A stretch of DNA of 64,000 bases from Herbaspirillum sp. LeCh32-8 (GTDB taxonomy: Bacteria > Pseudomonadota > Gammaproteobacteria > Burkholderiales > Burkholderiaceae_D): positions 124,001-188,000 of the forward strand of contig NZ_JAGIPZ010000009.1 of the NCBI RefSeq assembly GCF_017814915.1, given 5' to 3'. How positions within the stretch are numbered: position 1 is the stretch's first letter; every line of letters begins with the position of its first letter. Shown here piece after piece: positions 24,869 to 31,768 of the stretch. The position numbers were made by a program, and so were the translations under genes. The notes below the pieces were generated by a model that was not told the DNA's origin, searched no databases, and saw only the letters and a list, made by a program, of their open reading frames with translations.

Positions 24869-25151
24869 TTAGCGATCGCCTGCACCACCACTCCCTGCGC
24901 AAACCCGCCCCGTCAGCCTTTCGTCAGCACGAAGCGCTTGCACAAGCCGCCACACCGGCATATTCTTGCAGTCCGCCGCACCGGCGCCGATCCATCTTCC
25001 ATACAGATGGCCTCCGGCACAATATTCCCGGCCCTGATCCGTCACTACCGCTGCCTGCCCCGGCATGCGAATCCGCGCGAGCTCTTTCCACGCCCTCCTC
25101 CACACGGCGCGTGCGCGCATCGTCGATACAAGAAAACGCCAAGGAGTTCAT

Positions 25152-26441
25152 TTGAACAACAAAGACAACACCACAGTTGCCTCCAAGCCAAGCAGCTTCA
25201 CCCCGTACCAGAAGACCGTCGTCGGTCTGCTGGCCTTCCTGCAATTCGCCGTCATCCTCGACTTCATGCTGATGTCGCCGTTGGGCGCGATGATCATGCC
25301 CGACATGAAGATCAGCGCCCAGCAATTCGGCCTGGTGGTGTCGGCCTACGCCTTCTCGGCCGGCATCTCGGGCCTCTTGACCGCCGGCTTTGCCGACCGC
25401 TTCGACCGCAAGCGCCTGCTGCTGTTCTTCTACACCGGCTTCGTGGTCGGCACCTTGTGGTGCGGCCTGGCGCAAAGCTTTGAAAGCCTGCTGCTGGCGC
25501 GCATCGTCACCGGCCTGTTCGGCGGCGTGATCGGCTCCATCGTGCTGGCAATCTCCACCGACCTGTTCCCGCCGCACATGCGCGGACGCGTGATGGGCGT
25601 GATCCAGACCGCCTTCGCGGCCAGCCAGGTGCTGGGCATCCCGATCGGCCTGTACCTCTCCAACAACTGGAACTGGCATGTGCCCTTCATCGCCATGGCG
25701 GCGCTGGGGCTCATTGGCGGCGTCGTCGTGACGTGGAAGATGCAGCCAGTCGACGGCCACCTGACCCTGAAGCAGGAGCGCAGCGCCTTCGCCCACCTGC
25801 TGCACACCGTGACCGAGCCACGCTACCTGACCGCCTTCGCCACCACCGCGTTGCTGATGACGGGCGGCTTCATGCTGATGCCCTTCTCCAGCGCCTACCT
25901 GGTTGGCAACCTCGGCATCGACCTGCACCACCTGCCGACCGTCTACATGGTGACCGGCATCTGCACCATCGGCTTCGGCCCGTTGATCGGCCGCGCCGCG
26001 GACAAGGTCGGCAAGTTCCGCGTGTTCATGTTCGGCGCCGTGCTGTCCATCATCATGGTGCTGATCTACACCCACCTGGGCCCGGTCACCGTGCCGATGA
26101 TCATCCTGGTCAACGCGGTGCTGTTCCTGGGCATCTTCTCGCGCATGATTCCGTTCCAGGCGCTGGTGTCCTCGGTGCCGGCGCAGACGCAGCGCGGCTC
26201 CTTCAACGCCATCAGCGCGTCGATCCAGCAGCTCTCCGGCGGCGTGGCCTCGGTCATCGCCGGCCACATCGTCACGCTGGGTCCGGACGGCCGCCTGGCC
26301 AACTTCGACGTGGTGGGCTTCGTGATCGTTGGCACCACGCTGGCGGCGTCGGTGCTGGTGTGGCGACTCAACCGCGACGTGCAGGCGCGTGCGGCGCAAG
26401 CCGCCGCAGCAACTGCAACCGCACCCGCAAAGAGCCACTGA
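25152..26441 (+). CDS. Major facilitator superfamily transporter
   Basis: A 429-residue inner-membrane transporter with about 12 hydrophobic segments and the MFS loop motif GFADRFDRKRLL between TM2 and TM3; RAADKVGKFR is the matching motif in the second half. It most resembles drug/sugar efflux-type MFS proteins; the substrate is unknown. The start is a TTG at 25152: AAGGAG lies 5 nt before it, while an ATG 29 codons upstream has no such site and would add a charged non-family tail. It lies downstream of mvaA and the orphan binding protein, so carriage of mevalonate or a related acid is possible but only a guess. Confidence 0.88.
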   Translation: MNNKDNTTVASKPSSFTPYQKTVVGLLAFLQFAVILDFMLMSPLGAMIMPDMKISAQQFGLVVSAYAFSAGISGLLTAGFADRFDRKRLLLFFYTGFVVGTLWCGLAQSFESLLLARIVTGLFGGVIGSIVLAISTDLFPPHMRGRVMGVIQTAFAASQVLGIPIGLYLSNNWNWHVPFIAMAALGLIGGVVVTWKMQPVDGHLTLKQERSAFAHLLHTVTEPRYLTAFATTALLMTGGFMLMPFSSAYLVGNLGIDLHHLPTVYMVTGICTIGFGPLIGRAADKVGKFRVFMFGAVLSIIMVLIYTHLGPVTVPMIILVNAVLFLGIFSRMIPFQALVSSVPAQTQRGSFNAISASIQQLSGGVASVIAGHIVTLGPDGRLANFDVVGFVIVGTTLAASVLVWRLNRDVQARAAQAAAATATAPAKSH

Positions 26442-26468
26442 CCACGCACGAACGAAGATGCATCCATG

Positions 26469-26498
26469 AAAAAAGGCGGGCATGATGCCCGCCTTTTT
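26469..26498. terminator. Bidirectional terminator between the MFS and alpha/beta hydrolase genes
   Basis: GGCGGGC-ATGAT-GCCCGCC (26475-26493) is flanked by AAAAAA on the left and TTTTT on the right, so it can serve both convergent genes. It is 34 bp past the MFS stop. Confidence 0.9.
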
Positions 26499-26518
26499 CA
26501 TTGCCCGCCCCGCTACGG

Positions 26519-27337
26519 CTAAACCGGCACATGGCAATCCAGGAAGTGCTGCACCGCGTCGAGCACCAGTGCCGGCTTTTCCCGATGCGGCACATGCCCG
26601 CACGCCTCGAACCTCAGTTGCCCTGCCACGCCGCCGCGCGCCCCCGCCAGCGCAGCGATGCGTTGCGGATGCAGCGCCGAGCCGAATTCGTCGCCATCGC
26701 CATGCATGGCCAGCAGCGGACAGCGCAAGCGTTGCAGGTCGTCATCGAGCGACCAGTGCGCGAAGTTCGGTTCGAGCCAGGTCTGGATCCACGCATCAAG
26801 CACCCACTGCGCCCTGGCGGGATCATTGCCATGGTATTTCGCCAGCCGAGCGAGCTGGGCCGGATCGGCAAAATTGTCCCGGGCCGCGCGTATGCCCTGC
26901 AGCGTGAGCGCTTCGACGAACGCCTGGGCCGACTCGGTGATGAGCGCGACGACCCGGTCGGGCAGGCGGGCCGCAGCCGCCACCGCCATGCCGCCGCCTA
27001 CGCTGTGACCAAAGAGAATGACCTGCTCCAACCCCAGCTGATCCAGCAAGGGCAGCACGGAGGCATGCGCCTCCTCGGCGATGAAGCCGGGGCCCAGGCG
27101 GCCCGGATGCGCGGCCGAGTTGCCGAAACCCAGGCGGTCATAGGCGATCACGGTGCGCTGCGTCTGCAGAGACAACAGCGCGGGGAAATCCCGCCACAAC
27201 TCCACCGCCCCCAAGGAATCGTGCAGCAGCACGATGGGTGCGCGTCGGTGCAATTGATCAGGCGCGGCAGGCGTCCACACGCGTGCATGCAACGGCCTGC
27301 CGCCGGCATCGGCAAACTGCCTGGCTGTCGATTCCAT
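26519..27337 (-). CDS. Alpha/beta hydrolase
   Basis: A 272-residue cytoplasmic hydrolase. The nucleophile elbow is FGHSVGGG (GxSxG). The oxyanion region is VLLHDSLGAVELW (HDS rather than the usual HG), the likely acid is the Asp of MHGDGDEFG and the catalytic His lies in CGHVPHREKP near the C-terminus. Start at 27337 (MESTARQF) with GGGAAGG before it; an ATG 23 codons upstream would add an unlikely tail. Reaction unknown: an esterase, lactonase or C-C hydrolase are all possible. It converges on the MFS gene. Confidence 0.85.
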   Translation of the reverse strand: MESTARQFADAGGRPLHARVWTPAAPDQLHRRAPIVLLHDSLGAVELWRDFPALLSLQTQRTVIAYDRLGFGNSAAHPGRLGPGFIAEEAHASVLPLLDQLGLEQVILFGHSVGGGMAVAAAARLPDRVVALITESAQAFVEALTLQGIRAARDNFADPAQLARLAKYHGNDPARAQWVLDAWIQTWLEPNFAHWSLDDDLQRLRCPLLAMHGDGDEFGSALHPQRIAALAGARGGVAGQLRFEACGHVPHREKPALVLDAVQHFLDCHVPV

Positions 27338-27443
27338 GAGCCTTCCCGGTGATGTGATCCCGCCATTGTGCATCAGGCGCTGACGACGGACTGTCGTCCG
27401 GATCACAATCGCTGCGCCGCAGACGGCGGCGCCGGGATCGCGC

Positions 27444-28517
27444 TCAGTACTTCCAGAGGATGTCCTGCAGGGCCGCGGTGTCGTTGGTCCTGGTCAACGC
27501 CAGCTGCATCAGGATGCGGGCCTTTTGCGGACTCAGGTCGGCCGCTACCAACCAGTCGAACCGGCTGTCCGGCTGTTCGCCGTCGCGCGTGACGATGCCG
27601 GCGCCGGTGCGCGAGGCGCGCACGATCTGGATGCCCTGTTGGCGCAGGCTGAACAGCGTGGAAATCAACTGCTCGGGTACACTGCCGTTGCCGGTGCCGG
27701 CATGGATGATGGCGCGCGTGCCGGCCTCGGCCAGCGCGTCGTAGGCGGTGGGCGTCACGCCGCCGTAGCTGTAGACGATATCCACGCGCGGCAGGCTCAC
27801 CAGCGTATCAATGTCGAACTCGCTGCTCAGGGTGTGCGGCCGGGCCAGCTGGCGATAGAAATAGACGTTCTCATCGGTCACCAGCCCGAGCGGGCCGTAC
27901 AGCGATTGCATGGTCTCCAGCTTGCCGGCGTCGCGCATGCTGACGTCGCGCGCGGAATGGATTTCATCGTTCATCACCACCAGCACGCCCTTGTTGGCGG
28001 ACTCCCTATTGGCGGCCACGCGCACCGCGTTGTACAGGTTGGCCGCACCATCCGCGCTAAGAGCCGACGTCGGCCGCATCGCGCCGACCAGCACCACCGG
28101 CTTGCCGCTCCTGAGCGTCAGGTTGAGGAAGAAAGCGGTTTCTTCCAGCGTATCCACACCGTGGGTGATGACGACGCCGTGCACGTCATCCCTCCTGAGC
28201 AGGTCGGAGATGTACTTGCCCAGTTGCAGCAGGCGCGGCGCGTTGAAGTTTTCGCTGGGCACCTGAAACAGTTGCTCGCCCCGCACCTCGGCCACGTTTG
28301 CCATTTCCGGCAATGCCGCGATCAGCCGGTCAACCGGCACCGCAGCGGATTTGTAGGCCGCCGATTGCACGCTGGAGATGCTGGCCCCGGCAATGGTGCC
28401 GCCGGTGGCGACGATGACGATCTTCGGCTTGCCCGCCGCATGCCCAAGCGACGTGCAAAAACCGGTGCACACCGCCAATAGCAGGCAGGTAAGCGTCTTC
28501 AACAAACTGTATCGCAT
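27444..28517 (-). CDS. Exported glutaminase-asparaginase with an altered catalytic threonine
   Basis: A 357-residue type II asparaginase resembling periplasmic glutaminase-asparaginases of pseudomonads. A signal peptide ends near GHA (residue 27). The first catalytic Thr is present (T38 in ATGGTIAG) with the flap Tyr (Y55), the conserved Lys (KGVLVVMNDE) and the C-terminal ILWKY. However, the second catalytic Thr, normally in HGTDT, is Val: ITHGVDTLEET at residues 118-128 (V121, codon GTG, clear in the DNA). This would be expected to cripple classical activity or change the reaction. AAGGAG precedes the ATG. A conserved leader with a candidate promoter is listed separately. Confidence 0.88.
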   Translation of the reverse strand: MRYSLLKTLTCLLLAVCTGFCTSLGHAAGKPKIVIVATGGTIAGASISSVQSAAYKSAAVPVDRLIAALPEMANVAEVRGEQLFQVPSENFNAPRLLQLGKYISDLLRRDDVHGVVITHGVDTLEETAFFLNLTLRSGKPVVLVGAMRPTSALSADGAANLYNAVRVAANRESANKGVLVVMNDEIHSARDVSMRDAGKLETMQSLYGPLGLVTDENVYFYRQLARPHTLSSEFDIDTLVSLPRVDIVYSYGGVTPTAYDALAEAGTRAIIHAGTGNGSVPEQLISTLFSLRQQGIQIVRASRTGAGIVTRDGEQPDSRFDWLVAADLSPQKARILMQLALTRTNDTAALQDILWKY

Positions 28518-28667
28518 GAAAGCTCCTTGAAAAGGCTGCTTCACGCTCTCCCTGAACTCCCCACGGACGCTGCCATTGTTGTCGCAAGTGGTGAAGTGCC
28601 GCATTTTTTATCGAATCGGCAACTTGCCTATGATCACGCAGGATGCTGGATTCAATCAGCCGAACAG
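28518..28667 (-). promoter_or_regulatory. Asparaginase leader and promoter region (copy A of a duplicated segment)
   Basis: This 150-bp region in front of the asparaginase gene has a diverged second copy at 30618-30771. Both contain TTGAAT-17 bp-(C/G)ATAG(G/A) on the minus strand (here 28650-28655 and 28627-28632), a plausible promoter, preceded by CTGTTCGGCTGA. Conservation is strongest at that block and at the ribosome-binding-site/start-codon block (CAAGGAGCTTTCATGCGA). Confidence 0.6.
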
Positions 28668-28717
28668 GCGGGAAAAAGGAAGGCGAATTGCCGCTTCGAC
28701 AAACCCTCGCCCACGCG

Positions 28718-30313
28718 CTAGATCTGCGTGTACGCCAGCGTCGCAGGAGACGTCGGCGGCGTATAAGACAACTTGAACACCGCCACCACCTGATTGAGTT
28801 TGGCGGCTTGATCCTGCAGGGATTGCGATGCAGCCGCTGCCTCCTCCACCAAGGCCGCGTTCTGCTGCGTCACCTGGTCCATCTGCGATACGGCCTCATT
28901 GATCTGCTCAATGCCGTTGGTCTGCTCGGCGCTGGCGGCAGTAATCTCGGAAATGATGTCGGCCACGCGCTTGACGCTGTCCACAATGTTCAGCATTGTC
29001 GCGCCTGCTGACTCCACCAGCTTGCTGCCCGCATCGACCTTCTCGACCGAGGTATCGATCAAGACCTTGATCTCCTTGGCTGCTGCCGCCGCGCGCTGGG
29101 CCAGAGTTCTCACCTCCCCTGCCACCACGGCAAATCCACGTCCTTGCTCGCCTGCGCGCGCCGCCTCCACTGCCGCGTTCAAGGCAAGGATATTGGTCTG
29201 GAAAGCGATGCCGTCGATGACGCCGATGATGTCGACGATCTCGCGCGAAGACTCGGTGATCGCACTCATCGTATCCACCACCTTGGCGACGGCGGCCCCT
29301 CCTTGCGCTGCAACCACCGAGGCCGATTGCGCAAGCTGTTTGGCCTGCACCGCGTTATCGGCGTTCTGCTTGACCGTCGCGGTCAGCTGCTCCATCGAGG
29401 AGGCTGTCTCTTCCAATGAGCTGGCCTGCTGTTCCGTGCGCGAGGACAAATCAAGATTGCCCGTCGCAATCTGGCTGGATGCGGAAGAAATGACCTCGGT
29501 GCCGCCGCGCACCTCGGAAACAATACCGATCAGTCCCTGGTTCATCTTCTGCAAGGCCTGCAGCAACGCTCCGGTCTCGTCCCTGGACTTCACCTCGATG
29601 TTGCTGGTCAGGTCACCGTCGGCGACCGTTTGCGCAATGCGCACCGCGTGCGCAATCGGGCGCGTGATGGAGCGAGTCAACACCATACCGAGCAAGAGGC
29701 CCGCGCAAGCGCTGCTGATCACCAAAATCAGCATGTACAGCCGGCTCGACTCGTACAATTCGGTGGTGAGCCGGTCAGCCTCGGCGCCGTTCCTCTCCTT
29801 GACCTTGCTCAGGTCGGTGATCAGATCGTCGACCGCATCCCCCTTCCGACTGAGCTCACCGAAGAAGTACGGTGCCAGGGGATGCGGCTCGTGCAGGCCG
29901 TCCTGCGTGATTTTTCCCGCAAAACCGCTGACCAGTGCATCGTACTCGGCGTACTTCTTGTCGAAGTCAGCCATCAGTCTTTTCCCGGCATCGGTATAGA
30001 ACAACGGCCGGGCCATGTCGGCATTGGCCTTCAACTCCTTCCTGGCCTTCTCCATCAGCGTCAGGAATTCCTTGCGTTCCTTCTGGCTCGACGCCAGCAA
30101 GGCGTTGCTCATGGCACGTCCGACGTAGATCAGATCGATATTGGCCTCCTTGATATACGACAGTCCCAGCAACTCGCGCTGATACAACTCCGACGCCTTG
30201 TCGTTGATGGCGCTCATGTTCTTGATGCCGACGACGCCGACCAGCGCGGTAAGAATTGCCAGCGCCAGAAAACCCAGGAGCAAGCGGCTTCCGATCTTCA
30301 TATTGTCAAGCAT
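28718..30313 (-). CDS. Methyl-accepting chemotaxis protein
   Basis: A 531-residue receptor with TM1 at about residues 10-30, a helical periplasmic domain to about 190, TM2 at about 191-212, HAMP ([12 protein letters not shown]) and a signalling rod with tip [20 protein letters not shown], much like the receptor at 18461-20074 but with a different sensor domain. It ends LAYTQI, with no CheR/CheB pentapeptide. GGGGAA precedes the ATG. The gene lies between the two copies of the asparaginase leader, which raises the possibility that it senses amino acids related to asparaginase action. That is inference only. Confidence 0.92.
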   Translation of the reverse strand: MLDNMKIGSRLLLGFLALAILTALVGVVGIKNMSAINDKASELYQRELLGLSYIKEANIDLIYVGRAMSNALLASSQKERKEFLTLMEKARKELKANADMARPLFYTDAGKRLMADFDKKYAEYDALVSGFAGKITQDGLHEPHPLAPYFFGELSRKGDAVDDLITDLSKVKERNGAEADRLTTELYESSRLYMLILVISSACAGLLLGMVLTRSITRPIAHAVRIAQTVADGDLTSNIEVKSRDETGALLQALQKMNQGLIGIVSEVRGGTEVISSASSQIATGNLDLSSRTEQQASSLEETASSMEQLTATVKQNADNAVQAKQLAQSASVVAAQGGAAVAKVVDTMSAITESSREIVDIIGVIDGIAFQTNILALNAAVEAARAGEQGRGFAVVAGEVRTLAQRAAAAAKEIKVLIDTSVEKVDAGSKLVESAGATMLNIVDSVKRVADIISEITAASAEQTNGIEQINEAVSQMDQVTQQNAALVEEAAAASQSLQDQAAKLNQVVAVFKLSYTPPTSPATLAYTQI

Positions 30314-30329
30314 GTTTTGTTCCCCAATC

Positions 30330-30343
30330 CGGTTCGCGAACCG
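30330..30343. promoter_or_regulatory. 14-bp perfect palindrome upstream of the chemoreceptor start
   Basis: CGGTTCGCGAACCG lies 17-30 nt before the start codon at 30313, just upstream of the ribosome-binding site. It could be a regulator site or an RNA hairpin affecting translation. No other copy was seen in the window. Confidence 0.4.
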
Positions 30344-30410
30344 ATAGCCGCAAGCCGGGAAATTCGGCCTGAGCGTGCATGCGCCAGGCCTGCCGGCGCC
30401 ACTGACGTTT

Positions 30411-30623
30411 TCAGATTTGTTGGCGCAGCCGCTTGCTTGTGGCGTCGTGATCCGTGGAAGTCAAACTATAGGGCCGACATGCACCATCAATCCATGCCGC
30501 AGAGTGACGCGATGCAACCGCACCGGTGACGGGCATGCTCTGAAAATGCGCGCATGACGCTGCTAACGACGGCAGCGACGTCCTTGGCGGACAGAGGGTT
30601 TTTGCAACAGGATCGGATCGCAT
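30411..30623 (-). pseudogene. Possible relic 5' end of a second asparaginase-like gene
   Basis: The ATG at 30623 sits in the same leader context as the asparaginase start (CAAGGAGCTTTCATGCGA in both). After the first two codons similarity to the asparaginase signal peptide is lost. The frame runs only 70 codons, without a hydrophobic core, to a stop at 30411. The simplest reading is a duplicated gene whose body has been deleted or replaced, probably by the chemoreceptor gene now adjacent. Confidence 0.35.
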
Positions 30624-30771
30624 GAAAGCTCCTTGGGACATGCGGTTCTCGTCCTCCCCGAGTTCCCCGCCGGCGCCGCGATCGATATTGTGGTTGTGAA
30701 GTCGCCCTCCGTATGGAATACGGCGACATGTCTATCATCGCGCGGAGCATGGGATTCAATCAGCCGAACAG
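30618..30771 (-). repeat. Diverged copy of the asparaginase leader (copy B)
   Basis: Aligns with 28512-28667 over the whole 154-156 bp. There are identical blocks of 18 bp at the ribosome-binding-site/start end and about 22 bp at the far end (minus strand CTGTTCGGCTGATTGAATCC), with patchy identity between. Similarity stops just beyond both ends. It lies in the 724-bp gap between the chemoreceptor and the liv operon; apart from the features listed, that gap shows nothing else. Confidence 0.75.
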
Positions 30772-30894
30772 ATGCGCAAATCGCCCCCGATTCGCCTCCT
30801 CTGGCCGACGTGGCATGAGAACACGGGCATCTGCCGATCTGTTCGCGGTCGCGGCCATACGCAGCAAGCCGGCGCGCGATGGCGTCGCCACAAA

Positions 30895-30924
30895 AGAAAA
30901 GGCGCACCCGAAGGTGCGCCTTAA
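30895..30924 (-). terminator. Terminator of the liv operon
   Basis: On the minus strand GGCGCACC-TTCG-GGTGCGCC, an 8-bp stem with a stable TTCG loop, is followed by TTTTCTTTTG. It lies about 115 bp past the livF stop codon. Confidence 0.8.
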
Positions 30925-31037
30925 TTGCATTCAAGAGGTATGTCTCCCCCTTAATATACCCGACACGCTGTCAGCGTTTGCGACGTGCGAGCCGGTGTAT
31001 CCGACTGGCGCATACGCTGATGCATGCTGCTTCGCCA

Positions 31038-31766
31038 TCAGTGATGCGCGCCGCCACCAAGGTAGGCGGCTTGCACCGCCGGGTCGTTTTGCAACTTGTC
31101 GGCGGGGCCATGTACAGAGATCTTGCCATTCTCCAACACATAGCCGTAATCTGCAACATTCAGTGCAGCGGCGGCGAATTGCTCAACAAGCAACATCGTC
31201 ACGCCCTGCTCCTTCAGGCGCAAGATGATGCGGAAGACTTCTTCCACCAGGATGGGCGCCAGGCCCATCGACGGTTCATCGAGCAGGATCACTTCCGGGT
31301 TCAGCATTACGGCGCGCGCCATGGCCAGCATCTGCTGTTCGCCGCCGGAGAGCGTGCCGGCCAGCTGGGTCTGGCGCTCCTTCAGTCGCGGGAACAATTC
31401 CAGCGCGCGTTCGAGATCATGGGCGATGTCGCCCTTGGGACGCGCGCGGGTAAAGCGCGGGAAGGCGCCCAGCAGCAGGTTGTCGGTGACGCTCATGGTG
31501 GCGAACACGCGCCGGCCTTCGGGCGAGTGCGCCAGGCCGAAGCGCGCGATCTTGTGCGAGTCCAGGCCGGTAATGTTCTTGCCGTCGAGGGTGACTTCAC
31601 CGCCTTTCGGTTTGATCATGCCGGAGATGGCGCGCATGGTGGTGGTCTTGCCGGCGCCGTTGGAGCCGATCAGGGTCACGACCTTGCCCTTGGGGACGTC
31701 CAGCGAAATGCCATGCAGCACTTCGACCTTGCCGTAGGCGGCGTGGAGGTTGTTGATGGTCAGCAT
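31038..31766 (-). CDS. livF: Branched-chain amino-acid ABC transporter, ATP-binding protein LivF
   Basis: A 242-residue cytoplasmic ATPase. Walker A GSNGAGKTTT (residues about 34-43), ABC signature LSGGEQQMLAMARA, Walker B VILLDEPSMGLAP and the switch His region LLVEQF are present, with the LivF-typical EGRRVFATMSVTDNLLLGA. It lies 2 bp after the fused livMG gene and closes the operon livK-livH-livMG-livF. Substrate range (Leu/Ile/Val or other amino acids) cannot be read from the ATPase. Confidence 0.95.
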   Translation of the reverse strand: MLTINNLHAAYGKVEVLHGISLDVPKGKVVTLIGSNGAGKTTTMRAISGMIKPKGGEVTLDGKNITGLDSHKIARFGLAHSPEGRRVFATMSVTDNLLLGAFPRFTRARPKGDIAHDLERALELFPRLKERQTQLAGTLSGGEQQMLAMARAVMLNPEVILLDEPSMGLAPILVEEVFRIILRLKEQGVTMLLVEQFAAAALNVADYGYVLENGKISVHGPADKLQNDPAVQAAYLGGGAHH

Positions 31767-31768
31767 GT

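Larger units (their letters stand above)
24578..25151. other. Intergenic region with REP-like hairpins
   Basis: A 574-bp gap between the binding-protein gene and the MFS gene. It contains three copies of one hairpin repeat (listed separately). The rest must hold the MFS promoter and leader, which I could not place. No small gene was supported. Confidence 0.5.

Noticed and set aside
24578-25151. CRISPR array made of the repeated hairpins
   Set aside because: There are only three copies, one is inverted and the spacing is irregular (about 47 and 102 bp); no cas genes are present.
28518-28620. Sigma54 promoter before the asparaginase gene
   Set aside because: A GGCAC...TTGC arrangement exists, but the distance between the GG and GC elements is 15 bp rather than 12.
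30411-30641. A 76-codon frame upstream of the chemoreceptor, considered as an intact small gene
   Set aside because: Only the leader and first two codons resemble the asparaginase gene; the rest has no domain or signal peptide. Kept only as a possible relic.
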